In this document: one piece after another, positions 1-9,026 of the stretch
Layout of the letters: each line of letters opens with the position of its first letter
Position numbering within the stretch: the stretch's first letter is position 1
Source: an uncultured Selenomonadales bacterium
GTDB taxonomy: Bacteria > Bacillota > Clostridia > Christensenellales > QALW01
Length of the DNA: 64,000 nucleotides
Assembly: GCA_905200615.1 (NCBI GenBank)
Contig: CAJKLB010000004.1
Location: 1-64,000 of the forward strand
Direction: 5' to 3'
Position numbers and translations under genes: made by a program
Notes under the pieces: model-generated
Databases searched by the model: none
The model's input: only the letters and a program-made list of their open reading frames with translations
What the model was told of the DNA's origin: nothing

Positions 1-194
1 CAGGGAGCTGTGAGGCAAAGGCAATACAACAATTTTCCCATGCGTTCTCTCTCCCGGAGGTCTCCTAAAGATATCCTTTTTTCTTTTCCAAATCTGTAAC
101 ACATCATTGACAAGCCTACAGGAAAAGTTCAAAAACTAATATTTTACGATTATACGCATAGTATATGGAAAAAATAATATTAAAAATTTTTTCA

Positions 195-223
195 TGTACA
201 TAAAAAGAATTTTGTTGTATAAT
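195..223 (+). promoter_or_regulatory. Sigma-A-like promoter for the LCP gene
   Basis: A TATAAT -10 box lies at 218-223 and a TGTACA -35-like box (4 of 6 consensus bases) at 195-200, 17 bases apart. It is 36 bases before the chosen LCP start. Bases 1-194 hold no gene I can support; they are AT-rich. Confidence 0.55.
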
Positions 224-259
224 GTATAAAAGTATAATTGAAACAGGGAGATCTTGCGT

Positions 260-1414
260 ATGCTTTTTCAAACCAGAGATAATGTAAGCTTGTGGCTGCA
301 GATTGTTGCCGTAGCGCTTTCTATAGCAATATTGGTAACCGGAGGCTTTATGATTTTTTGGTCATGGTATTTCGGGCGCATGAGCGAAGGATCCTATATA
401 CCCAATCAAGGTGTAAATATAGGCGACGGCTCCATTACAGAAGACGGAGGAGACGGCGGACCTGATTTGGGCGAACTGGAACCTATGGTATCTGATGACC
501 CCGCCGGGCCTACGGGAGAAACAATTCATCCCTCCGAGCTCAGCAGCTTAAAAAGTAATATTAAAAACTGGATGAATAACGGAGATCCCGTGCGCTCTAA
601 TGATGTTACAAATATTTTACTAATCGGTATGGATAATACAAATCTTTCGCAAAACTCACGTGCGGATGCAATGGTAATCTTTTCTATAAATCATAAAACC
701 AAGACCATCACGTTAGCTTCGCTTATGCGGGATCAGTATTGCTATTTGGTATATAATAATAAGGGATCTTTTCAAAAGCTGCACCATGCCTGTGCATATG
801 GCGGCCCCACATTGCAGATACAAATGATTGAACGCTATTATAAAGTAATTATCGATAATTATGCGATTGTGAATTTTGCGTCTTTGCCAAAGGTAATTGA
901 CGCGATGGGCGGTGTGGAAATCAATATAACCAGTACGGAAAGCGAATACATGCGGAATACCTGCGGCTTTAAAAATATAACTACCGGCGTAAATAAGCTA
1001 AGCGGACAGGAAGCGTTGATTTATATGCGTATCCGAAAGGGAAATACCGGCGGGGATACCGCTCGTGTAAACCGTCAGCAAACGGTCATCAAACAAATGC
1101 TGGCTCAGGCTAAAAGCTACGGTGTTACAACGATGATATCGGTTATCAATTCCATAATTCCTTACATCCGTACCGGACTCAGTTCTACCGATATTTTAGG
1201 CTATGCCACCACGGCTTTAACCGATGGTTGGTTGGATTATGAAATTAAACAGGTTACTTTGCCGGACGATGATTGTTCCGTTGGTTTTACAAATAGTGAA
1301 GACGAGCTTTGGTATTGGAAAGTGGATTTTCCTGTTGCGGCTCAAAAATTACAGATGGCTCTTTACGGAGAAACCAATATCGAGCTGGAACCGGGCAGAA
1401 AGAGCTGGATATAA
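260..1414 (+). CDS. LCP (LytR-CpsA-Psr) family cell wall polymer ligase
   Basis: Membrane-anchored enzyme of the family that transfers lipid-linked wall polymers (teichoic acid or capsule type) to peptidoglycan outside the cell. Of 384 residues, about 8-37 form one N-terminal membrane anchor, then comes an acidic Gly/Asp linker, then the LCP domain from about residue 116. Family hallmarks are visible: NILLIGMD, SRADAM, SLMRD, then GGVEINIT and the Arg-rich GGDTARVNRQQ region that binds the pyrophosphate. A TTG start at 254 is also open, but AGGGAG at 245-250 is only 3 bases from it and 9 from the ATG at 260, so the ATG is preferred. The gene is monocistronic, with a promoter before it and a terminator after it. 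Family call is firm; the polymer is unknown. Confidence 0.9.
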   Translation: MLFQTRDNVSLWLQIVAVALSIAILVTGGFMIFWSWYFGRMSEGSYIPNQGVNIGDGSITEDGGDGGPDLGELEPMVSDDPAGPTGETIHPSELSSLKSNIKNWMNNGDPVRSNDVTNILLIGMDNTNLSQNSRADAMVIFSINHKTKTITLASLMRDQYCYLVYNNKGSFQKLHHACAYGGPTLQIQMIERYYKVIIDNYAIVNFASLPKVIDAMGGVEINITSTESEYMRNTCGFKNITTGVNKLSGQEALIYMRIRKGNTGGDTARVNRQQTVIKQMLAQAKSYGVTTMISVINSIIPYIRTGLSSTDILGYATTALTDGWLDYEIKQVTLPDDDCSVGFTNSEDELWYWKVDFPVAAQKLQMALYGETNIELEPGRKSWI

Positions 1415-1500
1415 AATACAGAGATCTTCGGCAACGAAAGGCGTTCATCGCCGGCTTCAACGCAATAATTAAAATTTATATTGAAATGCTTGTTTATAAA

Positions 1501-1537
1501 TCCCTGAAAGTTCTTTTATTTTCAGGGATTTTTTATT
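1501..1537 (+). terminator. Rho-independent terminator after the LCP gene
   Basis: Perfect 9-bp stem (1501-1509 with 1520-1528) followed by TTTTTTATT. It lies 87 bases after the stop codon. Confidence 0.8.
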
Positions 1538-1742
1538 ACAGCCAAAAACAGTGTCAGAAAAATATTGTGAAAATATCTTAATTTTTTCATTTGATAGCAA
1601 CAAGATAAGATTCAATCATTCCATAAAAATTTTTCCGCTATAAAAAAAGAAAATGTTCGTCTTATTTTTATAATAGAATTAATTTCTATGTCTTCTTTTG
1701 GGTAAAGCTAACAGCTTTTTGCTTTCTCTTCCTTTCAAAATA

Positions 1743-1767
1743 AAGAGTGGGACATTTGCCCACTCTT
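1743..1767 (-). terminator. Hairpin, possible terminator of the BspA-like gene
   Basis: Perfect 9-bp stem AAGAGTGGG/CCCACTCTT with a 7-base loop. On the minus strand it is followed by TATTTTG, a weak U tract, about 205 bases after the 1973 stop. The rest of 1415-1972 shows no gene. Confidence 0.4.
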
Positions 1768-1972
1768 ACAAAAAATATTATACAAACTAAATATCTCTTT
1801 AAAATTTCTATTTTTAAAATAGTTTTTGTTTTTCCTGCATATTTGTGCAAAAAATATTTTGTTTTTAAATACCACTTTTTCCGTGCGGCCGCAACAAATT
1901 AACCAAAGCTCTTCTATTCTTGTTTAAATCCAAAAACATTTTTCACACCGAAATAATGTATGCTTTGGCAAA

Positions 1973-3655
1973 TTACGCAATAGGTTGGAAAATCAAATTC
2001 TCGACTTGCACGTCTTCCCATCCCTTCGCGGCGGGATCGTAATACACCGTTATCGATTTTTCCGCTACGCCGAACGTAAAACGGTTTAATCCCTCCGGTA
2101 TATCGCCTAAAAATGTTACGCTCTTTAACCCGGAACATCCGACAAAAGCAGCGTCTCCAATTTTTTTCAAACTTTTGGGAAAAGTGACGGTCTCCAGCGC
2201 GGTACAGTTATAAAACATACTGTTTCCCAATGTGGTAACGCCTTCCTCCAGAATCAGCGAGATCAGAGCCGTATTCCCTGCAAAATGCCCGTTACCGGCA
2301 TCTCCCCAGCTTTCGATATTGCCGGTTATGCGTACCTCCTCCAGCGCCGAACAGTATTGAAAAGCCTGAGCGTCAATTTTTTTAACCGTTCCTGGAATCG
2401 TGATCCTTTTCAGCCCGGAATACTCAAAGGCACGAACATCTATGGACTCCACGCTCTCGGGAATTTCAATTTCCTCAAGCGCCGGGCAGTGACTGAAGGC
2501 GCCGGAACTGATCGTTTTGATGCCCTTCTGCAAATGCACTGTTTTTAATGTTTTGCAATTTTGAAAAGCATAGGAATAATTGTTTATAGCCGCCGGTATC
2601 GTTACCTCTTCTATTTGGCTTTCACTGAAGACGGTCGCTTCTATTCTAACAGGGAACCCATCGATTTTATCCGGAAAAACGAGCCTGCTGTCGGATCCGG
2701 TATACTTTGTGATAACCGCGATATCCTTTATTATTTCATATTCAAAATCTCCCTCAATTTTTGCGGTAGGAATGGGCGCCGTCTCGTCGTTTCCGGAGCC
2801 AATAGGCCTGAAAACCAAATCCTCGATTTCCGCATCCTCCCATCCTTTGGCCGCGGGATCATAGTATACGATGATCGGCTTTTTTCGCTCGGCATTCAGC
2901 GTATAGCCTTGCAGATCTTCCGGCTTATCGCCTAAAAACGTTACGCTTTTCATTGAAGAACATCCGGAAAACGCCGAAACTCCAAGGTCTGTCAGGCTCT
3001 TGGGAAAGGTTACACTCTCCAGCGCGGTACAGCTGATAAATGAATACGGGCCTATTTGGGTAACGCCTTCGTCTAAAATAAGGGTGGTCAGGGCGGGATT
3101 TTCCGCAAACTGTCTGTCAAACAGCCAGTTTTGTATATCGCCTGTAAGATGAACCTCCTCCAGGGCGGGGCAGCGGTAAAACGCATAGCCTTCAAGCGTC
3201 TGGAGATTTTTAGGCAGTTTAACCTTTTTCAGCCCGGATAAAGCGAAGGCTTCTGCACCTATTTTTTCTATACTCTCAGGAAATTCGATTTCCTCAAGCG
3301 CAATGCAGTTTTTGAACGCACCGCCATCAATCAATTGCAATCCTTTTTTCAAGTGAACCTTTTTCAGGGTGTTACACTCTGAAAAGGCATAGCTGTATTC
3401 CTGAACGGAGGCTGGAATGGTCACTTCCTCCACATTGCTTTGGGTAAAAGCGTTTTTCCCAATGGCGCAAACCGGCACCCCCTCGATCTCATCGGGAATG
3501 ACAACGCTGGTATCGGAGCCGATATATTGGGTGATAGCTACGGTATTTTCAGTGATTTCATATGTAAAATCACTGGCCGGATTTGCATGAGGGCCACAGC
3601 TGACACCGGAGATTATGAAGACGGCGATCAGAAAAGAGGCAAACAGCTTTTTCAT
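1973..3655 (-). CDS. BspA-type leucine-rich repeat surface lipoprotein, tandem duplication
   Basis: 560 residues. The signal peptide ends in a lipobox (GVSC, Cys20), so this should be a lipoprotein on the outer face of the membrane. The rest is LRR_5/BspA-like repeats (units such as LEEIEFPESIEKIGAEAF), a family of surface proteins often used for binding to host or other cells. The protein is two homologous halves: about 29-287 and 302-560 both start with an F-Y-E-I strand, contain VEEVTIPA or IEEVTIPA, and end with YYDPAAKGWED. AAGGAG lies 10 bases before the ATG. It has its own promoter. Ligand cannot be told from sequence. Confidence 0.88.
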   Translation of the reverse strand: MKKLFASFLIAVFIISGVSCGPHANPASDFTYEITENTVAITQYIGSDTSVVIPDEIEGVPVCAIGKNAFTQSNVEEVTIPASVQEYSYAFSECNTLKKVHLKKGLQLIDGGAFKNCIALEEIEFPESIEKIGAEAFALSGLKKVKLPKNLQTLEGYAFYRCPALEEVHLTGDIQNWLFDRQFAENPALTTLILDEGVTQIGPYSFISCTALESVTFPKSLTDLGVSAFSGCSSMKSVTFLGDKPEDLQGYTLNAERKKPIIVYYDPAAKGWEDAEIEDLVFRPIGSGNDETAPIPTAKIEGDFEYEIIKDIAVITKYTGSDSRLVFPDKIDGFPVRIEATVFSESQIEEVTIPAAINNYSYAFQNCKTLKTVHLQKGIKTISSGAFSHCPALEEIEIPESVESIDVRAFEYSGLKRITIPGTVKKIDAQAFQYCSALEEVRITGNIESWGDAGNGHFAGNTALISLILEEGVTTLGNSMFYNCTALETVTFPKSLKKIGDAAFVGCSGLKSVTFLGDIPEGLNRFTFGVAEKSITVYYDPAAKGWEDVQVENLIFQPIA

Positions 3656-3690
3656 AAAAACAAACTCCTTATATGAGCTTTTCTAATTGC

Positions 3691-3719
3691 ATTATAATAC
3701 TTTAATTTTTAAAAATCAA
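3691..3719 (-). promoter_or_regulatory. Sigma-A promoter for the BspA-like gene
   Basis: On the minus strand: TTGATT (3714-3719), 17 bases, TATAAT (3691-3696). It lies 36 bases before the start codon. Confidence 0.7.
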
Positions 3720-3866
3720 TATTTTATCGGTTGCAAACAAAATCGAAGCGAAAGATGTCTGATCCTATTATATATTCTGACTTCCGAAATACAACTTTTT
3801 TGAAAGTCAGTTGTTTATTTTCCATCTGCAATATAGCAAAACAGTTCTGAAGGACATGCAGTTCTA

Positions 3867-4214
3867 TTATTGCAATACTTGCAGAAGCTTTCCCTGTTTC
3901 TCCGTTTCTTTTCTATCGGAAGATGTATACAAGGCAGCAATTTTACAGCCTTTTGAATGAATAAATTTTATTTCCTCTTTCGTAAGACATTTTTCACCGG
4001 TAAGATATTTTCCCCAAAAATTAGGGTATGCTTTATTACGTACCACCCATTCAAATTGAGAAAGATTGTTTTGAAGAATGTCATTAGCCAGAATTTTAGA
4101 ATCTACGCCAAACAAAAGTTGTTCAGACACTGTGGTTACTCTTTTTTCGTTTCCCCTATTGAATTCAAAAGCTATAATATTTGTTGTTTGTTTTCCAGCA
4201 CCTTTACATGCCAT
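3867..4214 (-). pseudogene. Truncated DUF1906-like (glycoside-hydrolase-like) fragment
   Basis: 115-residue reading frame. Residues about 33-95 resemble the first part of DUF1906 (Rv2525c-like, a TIM-barrel family of surface or phage-lysin proteins): FGVDS, then NFWGKYLTG, then LTKEEIKFIHSKGCKIAALY. That family normally runs about 200 residues; here the frame stops soon after the second strand, so most of the barrel is missing. No good ribosome site precedes the ATG, and no matching continuation is obvious in the other minus frames downstream. Probably a decayed gene remnant, though a short expressed protein cannot be excluded. Family match is from memory of the motif pattern and is moderate. 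Confidence 0.45.
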
Positions 4215-4267
4215 TTTTTCTTTTTTGCTTTTGATTTTTTACTTGTTTTACAGCTGCAAGTATAGTA

Positions 4268-4300
4268 TATAAAATAAACCGGACAAAATCCGTCCGGTTT
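4268..4300 (-). terminator. Terminator after polC
   Basis: Perfect 9-bp stem AAACCGGAC/GTCCGGTTT (4276-4284 with 4292-4300), 7-base loop. On the minus strand it is followed by ATTTTATAT. It lies just past the polC stop; plus-strand flanks are A/T-rich, so it may act both ways. Confidence 0.7.
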
Positions 4301-4321
4301 AAAAAATTTTCCAGGTATCTA

Positions 4322-7300
4322 TTATATCGCGTCAAATAAACTGATTTGCTGGCTTTTCGGCAGCTCACGCAGGCAACCGCAGTTTTCCAGCGCCTGCAGA
4401 AGCGTGCTGGAAAGTTTGGTACGGGAAAGCAGGTCATCCTGCGATTTGAACGGTTCAGCGGCTCGTGCCTCTACAATGGAATACGCAGCCGTCTCTCCCA
4501 ATCCCGGCACCGCGTTCAGCGGCGGCCGAATCCGATTATCGTCCGTTACAGTAAAGTTCAGCGCCTGCGATTGATAAATATCGATATCCGCGAATTCAAT
4601 GCCGCGCATCTTCATCTCCAGCGCTATTTCCAGCATTACAAGAATTCCCTTTTCCCGTGGATTCAGATTGGGACGGGAATGATAGTCTTCAATCAGTCGC
4701 TTCAGCTGCTGGGGAGAATCCTTGGCCACGCTGATTTCAAAATCGTCGGCCCGCACGGTAAAATAGGTGGCGTAATACTGAAGAGGCTTATACACCTTAA
4801 ACCAAGCGATACGAATCGCCATGGTCACATACGCCGCCGCATGGGCTTTGGGAAACATATATTTGATCTTATGGCAGGAATCAATAAACCATTCGGGAAT
4901 GCCATGTTCACGAATTGCCTTCTCGTTCTCCGGCGGAACCCCCTTGCCCTTGCGCACCAGTTCCATGGTTTTAAAGGACATCAGCGCGTCGCAGCCCTTT
5001 TGGATCAAGGTATTCATAATATCCTCACGGGTACAGATACACTCGCCGATTGTCGCGGTGCCGCTGTCAATCAGTTCTTCGGCGTTGCCGGTCCACACGT
5101 CGGTGCCGTGGGAAAGGCCGGAAATTTTAATGAGATCCGAAAACGTCTTGGGTTTCGTCTTAACCAGCATTTTTCGGGTAAAAGCGGTTCCGAATTCAGG
5201 AATGCCGAAGGTGCCCACAGGAGAGCCGATGTCCTCCTCTGTCACCCCTAAGGACTTGGTGGAAAGGAACAAATCCATCACCTTGGGATCATCCAGCGGA
5301 ACGTCCTTTTTCGCGTCGATTCCCGTAAGATCCTCCAGCATACGGATGACCGTGGGATCGTCGTGTCCGAGGATATCCGCCTTTAAAATCGTATCATGCA
5401 GCGATTCAAAGGTAAAGTGCGTGGTAATAATTCCTTTTTCCGGATCATTGGCCGGATACTGCAACGGTGTAAATTCATTGATGTCATAGGCTTTTGGCAA
5501 AATAACCACACCGCCGGCATGCTGTCCTGTCGTGCGCTTCACCTCGATACAGCCGTTGGCCAGGCGCAGGATCTCGGCCATGCGCGGCTTGCCCAATCCA
5601 TATTCCTCGCAGTATTTTTTTGTGTATCCGATCGCCGTTTTATCAGCCACACCGCCGATGGTACCGGCGCGGAACACATATTTTTCCCCAAAAAGCTCTT
5701 CAATATATTTATGTACCACCGGCTGATATACGCCGGAAAAGTTTAAATCGATATCGGGAACCTTATCACCGTCAAAGCCCATGAACACCTCAAAGGGAAT
5801 ATTAAAGCCCAGCCGCAGAAGCTCTGCGCCGCATTTGGGGCACTTAGCCTTGGGTAAATCGATGCCGCAGTCATATTTTTGCAGATCAATATCAAAATCG
5901 GAATACTGACACTCGGGGCAAACGTAATGCGGCGTAAGTGGGTTGACCTCGGTAATATTGGCCATTGTAGCCGCGAAGGAAGAACCCACGCTGCCCCGGG
6001 AGCCTACCAGATAACCGTCGGAAAGCGATTTTTTCACCACCTTGTGGGCAATCAGGTACAAAACCGCATATCCGTGCTTGATAATAGCCGTCAGTTCTTT
6101 TTCCAGCCGTTTGGCCACGATCTCCGGCAGAGGATCACCGTAAAGGGCTTTCGCGTTGGCCTCACACATCTCACGCAGCTCCTCTTCGGCGTTGTCCATC
6201 TCCGGCGTATAGAGGTGATCCCGGGGAAAAGACTCCATTTTTTCACACTGATCGGCAATCATACGAGGGTTTTTTACCACGATCTCATATCGTTTTTCTT
6301 CGGGGAGATAATAGAATTCATCCAGCATCTCCTGCGTGGTACGGTAATACAGCGGCGCCTGGATATTCGCTTCGGGATACCCTTCGGCACACTGAATGAT
6401 GCTGCGGAACACGGCGTCCCGGGGCAGAAGATAATGCACATCGCCCGTAGCGATCACAGGCTTATTCAGCCTTTCCCCCAATTCAATGATTTTTTTGTTC
6501 AGCTCGATCAAATGCTCTTGATCTCTTACCGCGCCTTCACGCACCAGAAATTCATTATTGCCTAAGGGCTGCACCTCTAAATAATCATAGAACCGGGCGA
6601 TCTGCTCCAATTTCTGATCCGATACGCCACGAATCATAGCTCGGTACAGTTCGCCGGCCTCGCAAGCCGAGGCAATCAGCAAGCCTTCCCGATGCTCCTG
6701 CAAAAGCGACCGCGGAATTTGCGGGCGCTTGCGGCGCAGGTGATGCAGATGCGATTCAGTAATTAAAGAATACAGATTGAATAATCCTTTTTTATTTTTG
6801 GCGTAAATAATAATATGATAGCTATCGCCGTTATCGGTGGTCATTAGCTTATTCAGCTCACCCACGGTGTGGGCTTGCTTTTCTTCCAGCAGTTCCAGCA
6901 GCCTGCGGAGCACCACCGCGGTGATCTCGGCTTCTTTTAAAGCATTGGTGATTTGTCCGGCTTTGATTTCCAGCGCGTCGCATACTTTGCTGAACTTTCC
7001 GCTTTTTATATTGGGAATCAGTTCACGGGAAAGCCGCAGCGTATCGATACCGGGCAGCTCCATCTCTATTCCCGCGGCAGCCCCCTGCGTGCGCAAAAAG
7101 GCCATAGAAGCCCCCAGGCCGTGGCTGACCAGTACACAGCCTTTGGCATATTCGGCGAACGCCGTTATCACCGATGCGATTTCCGGCGCGGCATCCAAAT
7201 TCCCCATTGAAATATTGGCTTCCTCCAAAATCTTTTCACTCACCCGGCAATGCGGATTGGCATAAGAATGAAAAGTCTTTTCCTGCAGTACTCCGTTTTC

Positions 7301-8551
7301 ATAAATGCAGGCGCCCAGCTCAAGAATCCGTCCCGTCAGCGCGCTGCTGCCGGTAGTACGCAGAGTATATACGCAATATTTAATATCTTTTAAAAGCGTC
7401 TTTTCCTGAAGTCCCGTAACCAACGGATTATCGTCCAAAAGATACCCTTCCACGCCAAAAATCAGCTTGATATCCGCTTTGAGCTTGCCGATGGCCGCCT
7501 CCATATCCGGAAAGGCCTGCACCACCCCGTGATCGGTAATGGCAACGGTATCATGTCCGTACTGCATCATCAGCTTAACCAGCTGTTTGGGGTCTACAAC
7601 GCCGTCCATCTGGCTCATTTTAGTATGCAGATGCATTTCAATGCGCTTTTCCTCAGCGGTATCGGTGATTTTTTCCTGTTTGACCGGAATGATATTATAC
7701 GGGGAGATCACCAGTTCACCGGCGCCGTAAGTATCCACCATACAGTTGCCGTAAACCGCTACGTGTCCCTCTACCGTTTCATTTAATTCCTGCGCGACCT
7801 CATTGGTGGTATAAATTTTGCAGTTAATTGAAGAAGTATAATCCGTGACGGCAAAGAAAAAAATCGTATGTTTGCCGTCGCGCAGCTCTTTCATCTCCCG
7901 GTTGATGACATCCCCGCAGATTGTCACTCTTCCGCTGATATCGGTAAGCGCTTTGATGGGCGTAATTTCCTTTAGGGCAAAGCTCTTTCCGTAAAACGCC
8001 GAGCCATCCTTCGACGCCGCCTTAGTGCCCTTGGGAGGTTTGGTTTTTGCTTTTTCGGCAGGCTTAGTTTCCCGTGCGCTAGCGGCTGCCTCACGGCTCA
8101 ACCGTGCCATACGCTCCCGATATCGAGCCAGAGCGGAATCCTCCGTATCGGCGGAAATTCCACGGTCGGCGGATTCTTCTGTTTCTATAGGAGCATACTC
8201 CTCTGTCGGCTCAGGAGCATCCTCCGGAGGGGGAACAAAGGCGTAAACATCTTCCTCTGGGGTAAAATCATCGCTTGCAGGCCGCGGCGGCGCGGGAATC
8301 GGTTCACGTGCCTGTTCCATAAAAACAGTAACGGTCACATCCTTAGGCACAATCTTTTCCACCGCGGTATGCAGGCATGCATCTTCTTTTTCCGAAAGCG
8401 GAGAAAGCGAAGAAAAAAACAGCTGCCAATCCGCCGCATCATCTGAAATCACAGCCTTTTCAAACTCTATTTTATCCGCTATAGTGCCGTCTAAAATGGC
8501 GCAAAGCGCATGCATAAATTTTGAATTCTGTTTTGATAAGGTCACTGACAT
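4322..8551 (-). CDS. polC: DNA polymerase III alpha subunit, PolC type, with degenerate exonuclease domain
   Basis: Replicative polymerase of low-GC Gram-positives, 1409 residues (family about 1430-1460). Order: acidic/Pro N-terminal part; OB fold about 195-290; PHP first half about 300-390 (HLHTKMSQMD, ITDHG, GVE); inserted DnaQ-type exonuclease about 391-555; PHP second half to about 710 (SAC, GDVHYL); palm and fingers with GSRGSVGSS, a four-Cys zinc site (CPEC, CPKC) at 878-907 and the catalytic PDIDLNFS at 932-939; then GGVADKTAIGY and KRTTGQHAGG. The polymerase looks intact. The exonuclease does not: the positions of D and E in the FDVETTG motif are T396 and R398, the Asp of the second motif is S482, and the H and D of the third are T535 and E540. 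Single gene with its own promoter and terminator. Confidence 0.96.
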   Translation of the reverse strand: MSVTLSKQNSKFMHALCAILDGTIADKIEFEKAVISDDAADWQLFFSSLSPLSEKEDACLHTAVEKIVPKDVTVTVFMEQAREPIPAPPRPASDDFTPEEDVYAFVPPPEDAPEPTEEYAPIETEESADRGISADTEDSALARYRERMARLSREAAASARETKPAEKAKTKPPKGTKAASKDGSAFYGKSFALKEITPIKALTDISGRVTICGDVINREMKELRDGKHTIFFFAVTDYTSSINCKIYTTNEVAQELNETVEGHVAVYGNCMVDTYGAGELVISPYNIIPVKQEKITDTAEEKRIEMHLHTKMSQMDGVVDPKQLVKLMMQYGHDTVAITDHGVVQAFPDMEAAIGKLKADIKLIFGVEGYLLDDNPLVTGLQEKTLLKDIKYCVYTLRTTGSSALTGRILELGACIYENGVLQEKTFHSYANPHCRVSEKILEEANISMGNLDAAPEIASVITAFAEYAKGCVLVSHGLGASMAFLRTQGAAAGIEMELPGIDTLRLSRELIPNIKSGKFSKVCDALEIKAGQITNALKEAEITAVVLRRLLELLEEKQAHTVGELNKLMTTDNGDSYHIIIYAKNKKGLFNLYSLITESHLHHLRRKRPQIPRSLLQEHREGLLIASACEAGELYRAMIRGVSDQKLEQIARFYDYLEVQPLGNNEFLVREGAVRDQEHLIELNKKIIELGERLNKPVIATGDVHYLLPRDAVFRSIIQCAEGYPEANIQAPLYYRTTQEMLDEFYYLPEEKRYEIVVKNPRMIADQCEKMESFPRDHLYTPEMDNAEEELREMCEANAKALYGDPLPEIVAKRLEKELTAIIKHGYAVLYLIAHKVVKKSLSDGYLVGSRGSVGSSFAATMANITEVNPLTPHYVCPECQYSDFDIDLQKYDCGIDLPKAKCPKCGAELLRLGFNIPFEVFMGFDGDKVPDIDLNFSGVYQPVVHKYIEELFGEKYVFRAGTIGGVADKTAIGYTKKYCEEYGLGKPRMAEILRLANGCIEVKRTTGQHAGGVVILPKAYDINEFTPLQYPANDPEKGIITTHFTFESLHDTILKADILGHDDPTVIRMLEDLTGIDAKKDVPLDDPKVMDLFLSTKSLGVTEEDIGSPVGTFGIPEFGTAFTRKMLVKTKPKTFSDLIKISGLSHGTDVWTGNAEELIDSGTATIGECICTREDIMNTLIQKGCDALMSFKTMELVRKGKGVPPENEKAIREHGIPEWFIDSCHKIKYMFPKAHAAAYVTMAIRIAWFKVYKPLQYYATYFTVRADDFEISVAKDSPQQLKRLIEDYHSRPNLNPREKGILVMLEIALEMKMRGIEFADIDIYQSQALNFTVTDDNRIRPPLNAVPGLGETAAYSIVEARAAEPFKSQDDLLSRTKLSSTLLQALENCGCLRELPKSQQISLFDAI

Positions 8552-8582
8552 ACTGCTTCTCCCACTAAAAATATTTATCTTT

Positions 8583-8611
8583 ATTGTAGCACATTTATTG
8601 GTTTATGCCAA
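8583..8611 (-). promoter_or_regulatory. Sigma-A promoter for polC
   Basis: Minus strand: TTGGCA (8606-8611), 17 bases, TACAAT (8583-8588) with an upstream TG (extended -10). It lies 32 bases before the ATG. The rest of 8612-8970 shows no gene I can support. Confidence 0.65.
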
Positions 8612-8971
8612 GCGGCAAAGGTTGAAAATACGTCCCGCTTTTATCCGTATCACAGTGAAAAATTTCCAAAAAACACAGTAAAAAAAGACCCGTATGAAGG
8701 GTTTGTTGAAACGAAAAAAGGAAAGGCAAGCCCCATATTCTCTTAAGATATCACGGCAAAGCGGCAGGCAAAAGAAAAAGTAATTTTTATCGGGCAATCC
8801 ATTATCATTATCTTGAAATTCTAAGGAGTATATTCTTTTTACACGAAAGATCCTCCCTTAGCTATAAAATGCTTTCTGTCAACGACTTTGAATGCAGAAA
8901 CGAAAGAAACAGTACTTACAAAACGGCCGTTTATGTGAAAAAAATTTTTTGGTGCTTCACTATCTAACGCA

Positions 8972-8996
8972 AAAAAAACAGCGGTTTGTTCCGCGG
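8972..8996 (-). terminator. Probable terminator after the PAP2 gene
   Basis: Stem GCGG/CCGC (8981-8984 with 8991-8994), 6-base loop. On the minus strand it is followed by TGTTTTTTTT. Short stem but a long U tract, 31 bases after the stop. Confidence 0.5.
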
Positions 8997-9026
8997 CATA
9001 GCGGCAAAAAAGAACTCCGTTATATT

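Noticed and set aside
1..41. Start of a minus-strand gene leaving the window (ATG at 41)
   Set aside because: Only 13 codons are visible; the upstream AGAG-rich stretch is not a convincing ribosome site.
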